Below, one piece after another: positions 15,434 to 27,339 of a DNA stretch of 64,000 nucleotides (position 1 is its first letter; the number at the start of each line of letters is the position of its first letter). The DNA lies in the NCBI GenBank assembly GCA_933228895.1, contig OW121854.1, forward strand, positions 13,333,131 to 13,397,130, read 5' to 3'. A program made the position numbers and the translations under genes. The notes beneath the pieces are model-generated. The model searched no databases. It saw only the letters and a list, made by a program, of their open reading frames with translations, and was not told the origin of the DNA. The stretch comes from Platycnemis pennipes. Its lineage: Eukaryota; Arthropoda; Insecta; Odonata; Platycnemididae.

Positions 15434-16900
15434 TTAAAAAACATTGGATAAGACCCAATTTGAACAAATACGTGTGATGTTAATGAAAAAAATTGGAAAT
15501 AAAAAATAATGGGTGCAAAGATAAGAACACAAAAATAGTTCTGAAATTATTTGCGCTACTGTTTTCCTGAAATAATTCTTAAAAAACATTGGATAAGACC
15601 AAATTTGAACAAATACGTGTGATGTTAATGAAAAAAATTGGAAATAAAAAAATAATGGGTGCCAAGATAAGAACACAAAAATTGTTCTGATATTATTTGC
15701 GCTACTATTTTCCTGAAATAAGTCTTAAAAAACATTGGATAAGACCAAATTTGAACAAATACGTGTGATGTTAATGAAAAAAATTGGAAATCATAAAATG
15801 AAATGTGCAAAGTTAAAAACACAAACATTGTTCTGAAATTATCTGCGATCGTATTTTCCTGAAATAATTCATAAAAAACATTGGATCACACCAAAATTGA
15901 ACAAATACGATTGATGGTAATGAAAAAAGTTGGAAATAAAAAAATAATGGGTGCCAAGATTAGAACACAAAAATTGTTTTGAAATTATTTGCGCTACTAT
16001 TTTCCTGAAATAATTCTTAAAAAACATTGGATAAGACCAAATTTGAACAAATACGTGTGATGTTAATGAAAAAAATTGGAAATCATAAAATGAAATGTGC
16101 AAAGTTAAAAACACAAACATTGTTCTGAAATTATCTGCGATCGTATTTTCCTGAAATAATTCATAATAAACATTGGATCACACCAAAATTGAACAAATAC
16201 GATTGATGGTAATGAAAAAAGTTGGAAATAAAAAAATAATGGGTGCCAAGATTAGAACACAAAAATTGTTTTGAAATTATTTGCGCTACTATTTTTCTGA
16301 AATAATTCTTAAAAAACATTGGATAAGACCAAATTTGAACAAATACGTGTGATGTTAATGAAAAAAATTGGAAATCATATAATGAAATGTGCAAAGATAA
16401 AAACACAAACATTGTTCTGAAATTATCTGCGATCGTATTTTCCTGAAATAATTCATAAAAAACATTGGATCACACCAAAATTGAACAAATACGATTGATG
16501 GTAATGAAAAAAGTTGGAAATAAAAAAATAATGGGTGCCAAGATTAGAACACAAAAATTGTTTTGAAATTATTTGCGCTACTATTTTCCTGAAATTATTC
16601 TTAAAATACATTGGATAACACCAAAATTGAACAAATACGTGTGATGTTAATGAAAAAAGTTGGAAATCATAAAATTAAAGGTGCAAAGTTAAGAACTCAA
16701 ACATTGTTCTGAAATTATCTGCGCTACTATTTTCCTGAAATAATTCTTAAAAAACATTGGTTCACACCAAAATTGAACAAATACGAGTGATGGTAATGAA
16801 AAAAATTGGAAATCAAAAAATAATGGGTGCCAAGATTGAGCACCCATTGCGCAAAAATTGTTCTGAAATTATTTGCGCTACTATTTTCCTGAAATATATC
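15434..16900. repeat. Satellite block III, copy 1 (1,467 bp)
   Basis: Ten-monomer unit followed directly by its own copy at 16,901-18,367. Both copies carry the same rare hairpin-forming monomer (16,822-16,848 and 18,289-18,315, exactly 1,467 bp apart) and the TTTTTCTGAAATAATTC variant. It is a directly visible local tandem duplication of a higher-order block. Confidence 0.88.
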
Positions 16901-18367
16901 TTAAAAAACATTGGATAAGACCAAATTTGAACAAATACGTGTGATGTTAATGAAAAAAATTGGAAATAAAAAATAATGGGTGCAAAGATAAGAACACAAA
17001 AATAGATCTGAAATTATTTGCGCTACTGTTTTCCTGAAATAATTCTTAAAAAACATTGGATAAGACCAAATTTGAACAAATACGTGTGATGTTAATGAAA
17101 AAAATTGGAAATAAAAAAATAATGGGTGCCAAGATAAGAACACAAAAATTGTTCTGATATTATTTGCGCTACTATTTTCCTGAAATAAGTCTTAAAAAAC
17201 ATTGGATAAGACCAAATTTGAACAAATACGTGTGATGTTAATGAAAAAAATTGGAAATCATAAAATGAAATGTGCAAAGTTAAAAACACAAACATTGTTC
17301 TGAAATTATCTGCGATCGTATTTTCCTGAAATAATTCATAAAAAACATTGGATCACACCAAAATTGAACAAATACGATTGATGGTAATGAAAAAAGTTGG
17401 AAATAAAAAAATAATGGGTGCCAAGATTAGAACACAAAAATTGTTTTGAAATTATTTGCGCTACTATTTTCCTGAAATAATTCTTAAAAAACATTGGATA
17501 AGACCAAATTTGAACAAATACGTGTGATGTTAATGAAAAAAATTGGAAATCATAAAATGAAATGTGCAAAGTTAAAAACACAAACATTGTTCTGAAATTA
17601 TCTGCGATCGTATTTTCCTGAAATAATTCATAATAAACATTGGATCACACCAAAATTGAACAAATACGATTGATGGTAATGAAAAAAGTTGGAAATAAAA
17701 AAATAATGGGTGCCAAGATTAGAACACAAAAATTGTTTTGAAATTATTTGCGCTACTATTTTTCTGAAATAATTCTTAAAAAACATTGGATAAGACCAAA
17801 TTTGAACAAATACGTGTGATGTTAATGAAAAAAATTGGAAATCATAAAATGAAATGTGCAAAGATAAAAACACAAACATTGTTCTGAAATTATCTGCGAT
17901 CGTATTTTCCTGAAATAATTCATAAAAAACATTGGATCACACCAAAATTGAACAAATACGATTGATGGTAATGAAAAAAGTTGGAAATAAAAAAATAATG
18001 GGTGCCAAGATTAGAACACAAAAATTGTTTTGAAATTATTTGCGCTACTATTTTCCTGAAATTTTTCTTAAAAAACATTCGATAACACCAAAATTGAACA
18101 AATACGTGTGATGTTAATGAAAAAACTTGGAAATCATAAAATTAAAGGTGCAAAGTTAAGAACTCAAACATTGTTCTGAAATTATCTGCGCTACTATTTT
18201 CCTGAAATAATTCTTAAAAAACATTGGTTCACACCAAAATTGAACAAATACGAGTGATGGTAATGAAAAAAATTGGAAATCAAAAAATAATGGGTGCCAA
18301 GATTGAGCACCCATTGCGCAAAAATTGTTCTGAAATTATTTGCGCTACTATTTTCCTGAAATATATC
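16901..18367. repeat. Satellite block III, copy 2 (1,467 bp)
   Basis: Tandem copy of 15,434-16,900. After 18,368 the sequence switches to AATCATATAATGAAAGGCGC-type monomers, which differ from the start of either copy. This marks the right breakpoint. Confidence 0.88.
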
Positions 18368-19379
18368 TTAAAAAACATTGGATAAGACCAAATTTGAACA
18401 AATACGTGTGATGTTAATGAAAAAAATTGGAAATCATATAATGAAAGGCGCAAAGTTAAGAACACAAACATTGTTCTAAAATTATCTGCGCTCGTATTTT
18501 CCTGAAAAATTTCATAAAAAACATTGGATCATTCCAAAATTGAACAAATACGAGTGATAGCAATGAGAAAGATTGGAAATAAAAAAAATAATGGGTGCTA
18601 AGATAGGAACACAAAAATTGTTCTGAAATTATTTGCGCTACTATTTTCTTGAAATAATTCATAAAAAACATTGGATAAGACCAAATTTGAACAAATACGT
18701 GTGATGGTAATGAAAAAAATAGGAAATCATAAAATGAAATGTGCAAAGTTAAGAACACAAACATTGTTCTGAAATTATCTGCGCTCGTATTTTCCTGAAA
18801 TAATTCATAAAAAACATTGGATCAAACCAAAATTGAACAAATACGAGTGATGGTAATGAAAAACATTGGAAATAAAAAAATAATGGGTGCCAAGATAAGA
18901 ACACAATAATAGTTCTGAAATTATTTGCGCTACAATTTTCCGGAAATAATTCTTAAAAAACACTGAATAAGACCAAATTTGAACAAATACGTGTGATGGT
19001 AATGAAAAAAATTGGAAATCATAAAATGAAAGGCGCAAAGTTAAGAACACAAACATTGTTCTGAAATTATCTGCGCTCGTATTTTCCTGAAATAATTCAT
19101 AAAAAACATTTGATAAGACACAAATTTGAACAAATGCGTGTGATGTTAATTTAAAAAATTGGAAATAAAAAAATGATAGGTTCCAAGTTAAGAATACAAA
19201 CATTGTTCTGAAATTATCTGCGCTACTATTTTCCTGAAATAATTCATAAAAAACATTGGATCACACTTAAATTGAACAAATACGAGTGATGGTAATGAAA
19301 AAAATTGGAAATAAAAAAATAATGGGTGCCAAGATAGGAACACAAAAATTGTTCTGAAATTATCTGCGCTCGTATTCTC

Positions 19380-22300
19380 CTCAAATTATTCTTAATAAAC
19401 ATTGGATAACACCAAATTTGAACAAATGAGTGTGATAATGATAAAAATTGGAAATCAAACAATGATAGGTTCCAAGTTTGAACACAAAAATTGTTCTGAA
19501 TTATCTGCGCTCGTATTTTCCTGATTAAATTCTTAAAAAACATTTGATAAGACGCAAAATTAAACAAATGCGTGAGATGTTAATTTAAAAATTGGAAATC
19601 AAAAAATGATAGATGCCAAGTAAATAACAATAAAATTGTTCTGAAATTATCTGCGCTCGTATTTTCCTGATATACTTCATAAAAAACTTTGGATAACACA
19701 AAATTTGAACTAATACGTGTGAAGATAATGAAAAAAATTGGAATTCAAAAAATGATAGGTGCCAATTTAAGAACACAAAAATTGTTCTCAAATTATCTGC
19801 GCTCTTTTTTTTCGGAAATGATTTATAAATTACATTGGATAACACCAAATTTGAATAAATACGTGTGATGTTGATGTGAAAAATTGGAAATCAAAAAATT
19901 ATAGGTGTCAAGTTAAGAACACCAAAATTGTTCTGAAATTATCAGCGCTTGTATTTTCCTGAAATCATTCGTAATAATACATTGGATAACACGAATTTGA
20001 ATAAATACGTGTGATGTTAATGAAAACAATTGGAAATCAAAAAATGATAGGTGTCAACTTAGAAACAAAAATGTTCTGAAATTATCATCGCTCGCATTTT
20101 CCTGAAATAATTCTGAAAAAAACATTGGATAACACCAAATTTGAATAAATACGTGTGATATTAATGAAAAAAATTGGAAATCATAAAATGATAGGTGCCA
20201 AGTTAAGAACACAATAATTGTTCTGAAATTATCTGCGCCCGTTTTTTCCTGAAATAATTTATAAAAAACACTCGATTACACCATATTTGAACTAATACGT
20301 GTGATGTTTATTAAAAGAATTGGAAATAAAAAAATGATAGGTGCCAAGTAAATAACAATAAAATTGTTCTGAAATTATCTGCGCTCGTATTTTCCTGAAA
20401 AAATTCCTAAAAAACACTGGGTAACACCAAATTTGATCAAATACGAGTGATGTTAATTTAAAAAATTGGAAATCATAAGATTATATGTGCAAAGTTAAGA
20501 ACACAAACATTGTTCTAAATTTATCTGCGCTCGTATTCTCCTGAAATAATTCTGAAAAAACATTGGATAACACCAAATTTGAACAAATACGAGTGATGGT
20601 AATGAAAAAAATTGGAAATCAAAAAATGATAGGTGCCAAGTAAAGAATACAAAAATGGTTCTGAAATTATCTGCGCTCCTATTTTCCTGAAATTATTCCA
20701 AAAAAACATTGGGTAACACCTAATTAGAACAAATACATGAGATGTTTAAAAAAAATTGGAAATCAAAAAATGATAGGTGCCAAGTAAAGAACCCAAAATT
20801 TGTTCTGAAATTATCTTCGCTCGTATTTTTCTGAAATAATTCCTAAAAAACATTGGGTTACACCAAATTTGAACAATTGCGGGTGATTATAACGGAAACA
20901 AGATTGGCAATCAAGACATTCACAGTTAAGTCATGAACAGAAATATACTTCTGAAATATCTGCGCTAGTTTTTTCCAGAAATTTAACTTAAGAAACTTTT
21001 GATAACACCAAATTTGTACAAATGCGAGTGCTTATAACGGAAAAAAATTGGAAATTAAGAAATATATAGTGCAAGTCAAGAACAAAAAAATCCTTCTCCA
21101 ATTATCTGCGGTCTTTTTTTCCTGAATTAATTCCCTAGAAACAATTGAAACAAAATTCGAACAAAATGCTAGTGATTATTACGGAAATGGATTGGAAATC
21201 AAGAATTTAACAGTCGATGTCAAGACCAGAATTAACTTCCTAAATTATATCTGCGCTGGTGTTCTCCAGAAAAAAGTGTTAAAAATATTGGATAACGCCA
21301 AATTTGAACAAAGGCGAGTGATTATAACAGAAAAGGATTGGAAATCAAGAAATTTACAGTCCAAATCAAGAACACATATATCCTTCTGTAATTATCTGCG
21401 CACCATTTTTTCAGAAATAATTCTTAAAAGATTTTTTCGCGAAATATTAACAAATGCGAGACATTACAAGAGAAAAGGAATGGAAATTAAAAAATTCAAA
21501 GTCCAAGTCATGAACTGAAAGTTCTTCTGAAATTATCTACGCCCTTTTTTTCTGAATGAATTCTTCAAAAAAAATAGATAACACCAAATTTAAACAAATG
21601 CGAGTGATTATAACGGAGAAAGATTGGAAATCAAGAAATTCTCAGAGAAATTCAGGAACAGAAAAATAATTCTGTAGCTATCTGACCTCCATTATTTCGG
21701 AAAAAATTATTAAGCAACAATGGATAAAACCATAATTGAACAAATTCGAGTGGTTATAACGGACATTTTCGGAAATGAAAAAAATCAGCCCAAGGCATGA
21801 ACAAAAAATGTTTGAAATTATCTGCGCTCATTTTTACATGAAGTAATTTTTAAGGATCAATGGATAGCACCAAAATTGAACAAATGCGAGTGATTATGAC
21901 AGAAATGGATTGGAAATCAAGAAAGTAAGAGTTCAATTCAAGAACACAAAATTCCTTCTGAAATTATCTGCGCTCGTTTGTTACCGAAATAAACCTTAAG
22001 AAACTTTGGTTAACACCAAATTTGAACAAATGCGAGTGATAATAACGGAAAAGGATTGGAAATCAAGAACTTCACAGTCAAGAACAATAATATCCTTCAG
22101 AAATTATCTGATTTCGTTTTTTCCTGAAATTATTTACTGGAAAAAATGGATAAAACCAAATTTGTCAAATGCAAGTGAATATTACGGAAAAGGATTGGAA
22201 ATCAATTAATTATGGGGGCAAAGTCAAGAACACAAAAATCGTTCTGAAATAATCAGCTCTGGTTTTTTCCTGAAATAATTCTTAAGAAACAAGGGATAAC

Positions 22301-23640
22301 AGCTATTATAAACAAATGGGAGTGATTATATCAGAAAAGGATTGGAAATCAAGAAAGTTAGGGTTTAAGTCAAGAACACAAAAATCGTTCTGAAATAATC
22401 AGCTCTGGTTATAATCAGCTCAGTTTCCTGAAATAATTCTTAAGAAACAAGGGATAACAGCTATTATAAACAAATGGGAGTGATTATATCAGAAAAGGAT
22501 TGGAAATCAAGAAAGTTAGGGTTCAAGTCAAGAACACAAAAATCGTTCTGGAATTATCTGCGCTTGTTTTTTCCTGAAATAATTCTTAATGAACATTGTA
22601 TAACACCATATTTGAACAAATGCGAGTGATTATAACGGAAAAGATTTGGCAATCAAGGATTTCACAGCTAAAGTCATTCTGAAATTACCTGCGCTCCTTT
22701 TTTCCCGAAATTTTTTATTAAGAAACATTGGATAACACCAATTTGGAAGAAATGCGAGTGATTATAACGGAAAAAGATTGGAAATTAAGAAACATAAAGT
22801 GCCAGTCAAGAACAAAAAAATCCTTCTGAAATTATCTGCGGCCCTTTTTTCCTGAAATAAATCCTTAGAAAAAAGTGATAATACTAAATTTGAACAAAAT
22901 GCAAGTGATTTTCACGGAAATTGATTGGAAATTAAGAATTTCACAGTCCAAGTCAAGAACAGATTTATACTTTTGAAATTATCAGCGCTCAATTTTTACT
23001 TTAATAATTCTTAAGAAACACAAATTTGGATAAATGCAAAAGATTGTAATGGAAAAGGATTGGAAATTAAGAAATTTATAGAGCAAGTCAAGAACACAAA
23101 AATCCTTCTGAAATTATCTGCGCTCCTTTTATCGTTATAAAATTCCCTTAATGTATTATTATTGGTTCCACTAAATATGAACAAAATGCAAGTTTTTATT
23201 ATGGAAAAGGATTAGAAATCAAGAAATTAAGGGTGCAAGTCAAGAGCACAAAAATCCTTCTGAAATTATCTTTCCTCGTATTTTCCCGAAATAGCTAATT
23301 CTTGAGGTACAATGCATTACACCAACTTTAAACAAATGCAAGTGATAATGATATAAAAGGATTGGAAATCAATAAATGTTGAGTCCATGTCAAGATACAA
23401 AAATACTTCTGAAATTATCTGCGCTCGTTTTTTCCTGATTAAATTTTAATGCATAGCACCAAATTTCATTAAATGCGAGTGATTATATCGGAAAAATATT
23501 GGTAATACGAAATTCGATCTCTAAGTGAAGAATAAAAAAATCCTTCTGAAATTATCAACTCTGGTTATTTACTGAAATAATTTTGAAGAAACAATGGATT
23601 ACAACTATGTTAAACAAATGCGAGTGATAATAGCAGACAG
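19380..23640. repeat. Diverged edge of the satellite array
   Basis: From about 19,380 the A/B alternation disappears and monomers share AATCAAAAAATGATAGGTGCCAAG. From about 20,880 to 23,640 they drift further to a type with AAATGCGAGTGATTATAACGG and GGATTGGAAATCAAGAA, with many small indels. A local duplication of one diverged monomer occurs at about 22,222-22,360 and 22,381-22,520, the second copy having a short insertion. The last recognisable monomer ends at about 23,640 (GCGAGTGATAATAGCAGACAG). This is the usual pattern for a satellite margin no longer kept uniform by unequal exchange. Confidence 0.9.
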
Positions 23641-24274
23641 ATAATTATGAGGCATTGCACGAGATAGTGCAGAAAACAGTAACAGGAGAAATATAACTGA
23701 ACCCCTCAATGTCATAATGAAGTGGACTGCCAGTCCTAATCACTTTGAAAGTATCTTCGTGACTTAATTATGTTTTCTTCTGATATTTTGAATTATATAA
23801 ATTTTTATCAAAAGCATTTAACCTAGAACACTTTATTCCCATTCAGGACCCTGTTTCCAAAATGTCCTGCTCTTCTTTCTTTTCTCATTTTTTTCATTAC
23901 TGAATATAATAACAATAAGTGGAGAAGGTACCCACATCTTGCAAACCTCCATATAAAACATTCAATCGGACAAAGGTCATTATCCTTCTTCTTTTTAAGG
24001 GCAAAAAGAATATATGGTACAGTGAATAAATTCACCTGGGTGGAAATTGCTGGCTAATTTAAAAGTAGGAAGACATATTTGATTTCAAAATATTTATTTT
24101 CAATTTTGCACTGTAATCACTCATGAATGATGGCTTGATAGTTGACATTTTCACATATGTACATAAAATATTACAAACAATGATGAGGTGAAAAATGAGG
24201 TTAATTCTAATGACAATAAAAAGAGACTCAAGAAGAGATGAGTTCACGGCAATAGGTGCAGACACACAATTACT

Positions 24275-24280
24275 TTTATT
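24275..24280 (-). promoter_or_regulatory. Candidate polyadenylation signal for the FAM43-like gene
   Basis: AATAAA read on the minus strand, about 1.16 kb past the stop codon. It is the first exact hexamer I found downstream. A second one lies at 24,093-24,098. Such hexamers are common in AT-rich DNA, so this is only a candidate. Confidence 0.3.
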
Positions 24281-24432
24281 TGCTGCTGAAAATTAATTAC
24301 CTCTAGTAACGAGGGTAAAATTCATATAATGCTGCTTATTTTTTTATCAATCTAAATGTGAGTTCATTTGTGACTCACAGTGATATGAAGTGATCACACA
24401 GTCAGTGGCATGTCTACTCCCTAGCACCATAT

Positions 24433-24510
24433 GAAAGGAATAACACAATTCCTCTTTCAATTCGTTCTCAGGAAAGGAATAACACATTTCCTCTTTCAAT
24501 TCTTTCTCAG
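24433..24510. repeat. 39-bp tandem duplication
   Basis: Two adjacent 39-bp copies, each running from GAAAGGAATAACACA to CTTTCTCAG or CGTTCTCAG, with a few differences. They lie in the probable 3' untranslated region of the minus-strand gene. Confidence 0.85.
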
Positions 24511-25441
24511 CCAATAAAAAGAGAACTGTGACATTACACCATAGTCAAACAAATCAGGATGCTTGACAATTATGGATGTTTGACGAACAGTAAATATTTC
24601 ATAGCAAAACATAGTTTTATATCAGCATTTCAAAGGTTAAAACACACACAATAAACTCCATTCAGACAATAAGGAAAACCAGCTGATTTTTCATCCCAAT
24701 GACATGGTTGAGTCAGTATGCCTATCCTGATTCAGCAAATGGTGTAATCTACCTTTAACTTATGAGAGCTGAAAATAGCACTAACACATCAACAGGTAAA
24801 GGAAAATGGCTCTTGATAGCCCCACTCATCTCGTTAGTAGCAATCATAATTTGTACTTCAATGAGTAAGTTCTATCCTGTCTACTTCGATCAGATTTTCA
24901 ACCATCCGCAACAAAAAGTTGGTGCAGGCAAAATTACATCAAGGAATTTCGTGAAAGGCATCAAAAATCTATGTTTACCTCACATCCAGAGGAAAAAAAT
25001 TGGGATGTTACATGTCTTTCTGTCAGAAGCAGAATGATGTGTCACTTATAGAATGACATAATAGAACTATATACAAAAAAAGTATGTAATTCACGCAAGG
25101 AAACCGGTCAGGAAATACTATGATACATGTTTATGTACATACACAAGCACTTGAGTTCTCCCAACTTCCGCGAATCGTGTAGAAGCCAGTCTCATTCAAA
25201 AATGCAGTGCATGAAAATACTCTCTTTCTCTCTCGCACTACAATTGTTTCCACGCTGATGCGGTCTCATGCCGTAAGTCAACAATCACAACATCGCACAC
25301 AACGCGAGCACACTCACATACATACCGTTGTTTTGGGATAGCACTGGTTTCGAAACAGGTCCACGAAATACTCAGCACTTACATGTCTATTGACTGTACA
25401 AAAAGAGGGGTGAAAAAACCGCGCGGTCGCACTCATCTGTT

Positions 25442-26212
25442 TCACACCCGGATGAAACTGGATTCCCTGCCGATGACCACGCTGGCTCCCCCTCCTTCGG
25501 AGGCAACCTCCTTGGCCGTCTCCTCCGCGTATCCGCTCTCGTCACTGACGCTGTCTTCCTCCGGCACGTTCCCCCCCAGTTTGCCGTCTTCCTCCTCCTC
25601 CGCCTCGCCGTAGCCCTCCTCGAACATTGCCTTGCTTTCCTCTTCCTCGCCTTCCGAAAGGGAGTCTCCGGCGTCCGAGAGAGACTGCCTGTCCACCAAC
25701 AGCAATTGTGGCGGAGGAGGAAACGTGGACGAACGCCTCAGTTCCGGGGTTGGTACCGCGCGATTCCCTGGATCAGGGTTCAGCTCCGTGACGTTCTCCG
25801 GCAGCTTGAGGGTCAGTTCCTTGTCCAAGGCATTCTCCGGGTCGAACACCTCCGGCGAGGATTCCTCCTCGACCTCCGGTATCCCCTCCTCGGCCGCAAA
25901 GCTGACCTGCCTCTTCCGGTTCCTGCTGGAGGTCAGATCCTCGTCCGGGCCGCTGACCCTTGATGCCGGGATGGTCGCGATGGTCACCGGCCTCGTCTCC
26001 ACCACCTCCTCGTCCTCCAGGCCCTCCTCGATGGCCGTGAGTCTAGGGGCAGACTTGGACCTCTCCAGGGGCGGCCTGTAGTTGCGGGATCCGGTCGCCA
26101 GGAGGAGCCTCCTCCTGGGGATCAGCAAGCAGGGGTCGTCGTGGACGCCGTTGGCCAGGGATAAGCGTGCTTTCTGCCTCACCAGCTTGTCGCGGCGGAA
26201 TTCCGAAAGGGC
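25442..26212 (-). CDS. FAM43-family PTB protein, terminal coding exon
   Basis: Last exon of a minus-strand gene: 256 codons plus the stop TGA. The acceptor is pyrimidine-rich CCACTTCTGCAG and the exon starts in phase 0 with ALSEFRRDKL. It first completes the C-terminal helix of the PTB domain. Next comes the family hallmark YRPPLERSKSAPRL, closely matching the vertebrate FAM43A segment around YKPPVERSRSAPKL. The rest is a disordered, strongly acidic tail. Visible motifs: RSKSAP (26,062-26,045) fits the 14-3-3 mode-1 pattern RSxSxP; RQVSF (25,912-25,898) fits the RVxF site that docks protein phosphatase 1; the C-terminus FIRV resembles a class II PDZ ligand. GC content is far above the surroundings, so long open frames on the opposite strand here are shadows. 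FAM43 proteins are thought to be PTB adaptors, but their biochemical role is poorly known. Confidence 0.92.
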   Translation of the reverse strand, partial: ALSEFRRDKLVRQKARLSLANGVHDDPCLLIPRRRLLLATGSRNYRPPLERSKSAPRLTAIEEGLEDEEVVETRPVTIATIPASRVSGPDEDLTSSRNRKRQVSFAAEEGIPEVEEESSPEVFDPENALDKELTLKLPENVTELNPDPGNRAVPTPELRRSSTFPPPPQLLLVDRQSLSDAGDSLSEGEEEESKAMFEEGYGEAEEEEDGKLGGNVPEEDSVSDESGYAEETAKEVASEGGGASVVIGRESSFIRV

Positions 26213-26499
26213 CTGCAGAAGTGGAAAAGAAAAGAGAATGAGTGCTTGTTTGCCTGGAAGAACATCGCAAAAAAATTTACAGCTAATTTTCCCTTGTTAA
26301 ACCTCATTTGGAATATCAGTCCCTTATCAGGATGAACCATCTCCCCACGTGTGAAAAGGAGAAAAATACAATGTGTGAAAAAACTTTTTGTCCATAAGCT
26401 AGGGATAATGTAATGAATAGAGATGTATGACAGACACTTGATATTTCCTGGGGTGCGTGGAACAATGGACAATTTAATTGTAAACTCGCAATTTAATCT

Positions 26500-27055
26500 C
26501 AAGAGTATTGGGTAAATGTGACGGTCATGTACGAGAACGCAGCTATTTTCCCTTGTTAGACCTCATTTGGTTTATGCTGTCAATGTATTGGAATCCCTAC
26601 GAAATTGCTCTAAATAATGAACTTGAAAGTATGCAGCGAAGATCGGCAAGATTTGTAAAGGGATGTTACGATAACTATATTAGCGTAAACCAGTCTATTA
26701 AATGAATTAAAATGGGAATCATTGTCAGATTGCAGGTTTAAATTAAGACTTAATCTCATAAATAAATACCAAGACCATATTTTCAGTGATGATATTAAAA
26801 ATATTTTGCGGACCCCAACTTACTATGGTAGACTGGACCTTAATCACAAAATTAGAGAAATTGATTGCCGAAATGACAGATTCAAAATGTCCTTTTTTCC
26901 TCGTACAATTAGGGATATAAATAACAGTAAATATATCCAGTACGAGTGTAGCAATGGATAACATTGGTAGCTGCATATCGGTATAAGGACGTAAAGCTAA
27001 CCCAAATAACAGCATGTTTTTGCATGTGTGCTTTGCTATTTTTATCTTTTTCAAA
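26500..27055 (+). mobile_element. LINE subfamily A, 3' end remnant
   Basis: Frames on the plus strand encode a degraded reverse-transcriptase C-terminus typical of CR1/L2-superfamily LINEs: RRSARFVKG, SLLNELxWESLSD, KIREIDCRNDRFKMSFF, PRTIRD. It is followed by a 3' untranslated region with TATAAGGACGTAAAGCTAACCC and a HGCATGTG-type run. At least one frameshift and a stop interrupt it. The 5' side is truncated, and it sits inside the FAM43-like intron. Confidence 0.85.
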
Positions 27056-27059
27056 GAAG

Positions 27060-27125
27060 TGTAGTTTTGATCCTTACGAAATTGGTCTAAATAATGAACT
27101 TGAACGTGTGCAGCATTATTTCCGG
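27060..27125 (+). mobile_element. Short LINE A fragment
   Basis: TTTTGATCCTTACGAAATTGG onward encodes DPYEIGLNNELERVQ, the same segment as at 26,595. It abuts the previous remnant, so it is a separate truncated piece or a rearranged one. Confidence 0.65.
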
Positions 27126-27339
27126 GAGAAAGGGATCTTCCCCCGACCCAAGGAGGAGAGATAGTGACTATTCAAAACATCCCCCATCCATCCAAGTCAT
27201 AAATCCACATCTTTAATTTGATGGTATTTTGACGTTTTCACCCTCGGTGATGACTCCGGTGAGGAAATGATTTGTGATACGGAAGGAAAGCTGAAATAAA
27301 GTTCTCCATCTATCTACATATTAAACTTTGGAAAAAAAA

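Larger units (their letters stand above)
1..23640. repeat. 146-bp satellite array (about 160 monomers)
   Basis: The whole stretch is head-to-tail copies of a 146-147-bp AT-rich monomer. The anchor TTGGAAAT recurs at 143, 289, 435 and 582, giving periods of 146, 146 and 147. Two monomer types alternate over much of the array. Type A has AATAATGGGTGCCAAGA and TTTGCGCTAC. Type B has AATCATAAAATGAAA and CTGCGATCG or CTGCGCTCG. Together they make a 292-bp dimer, seen for example at 3,736, 4,028 and 4,321 and at 15,869 and 16,161. The array enters from beyond the left edge and ends near 23,640. Every open frame inside it is accidental: 146 is not a multiple of 3, so successive monomers are read in different frames. 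The monomer matches nucleosome-core length, as many centromeric satellites do, but nothing here proves centromere function. Confidence 0.97.
23641..25441. other. Gene-free stretch between satellite and FAM43-like gene
   Basis: AT-rich, non-repetitive sequence with no convincing coding region. It probably includes the 3' untranslated region of the minus-strand gene ending at 25,442. A 39-bp tandem duplication (GAAAGGAATAACACA...) occupies 24,433-24,471 and 24,472-24,510. Confidence 0.7.

Noticed and set aside
1..20000. CENP-B box in the satellite monomer
   Set aside because: I looked for the TTCG....A..CGGG pattern and did not find it in either monomer type.
1..23640. CRISPR-like regular repeats
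   Set aside because: The units are contiguous 146-bp tandem monomers with no unique spacers, in a eukaryotic context.
24762..25037. Plus-strand 91-codon frame with a hydrophobic stretch (WLLIAPLISLVAIIIC)
   Set aside because: One hydrophobic run only, no family resemblance, no splice or promoter evidence, and AT-rich surroundings.
25632..26081. Plus-strand 149-codon serine-rich frame
   Set aside because: It is the antisense shadow of the GC-rich FAM43-like exon. The minus-strand frame has splice sites and family motifs, and this one does not.
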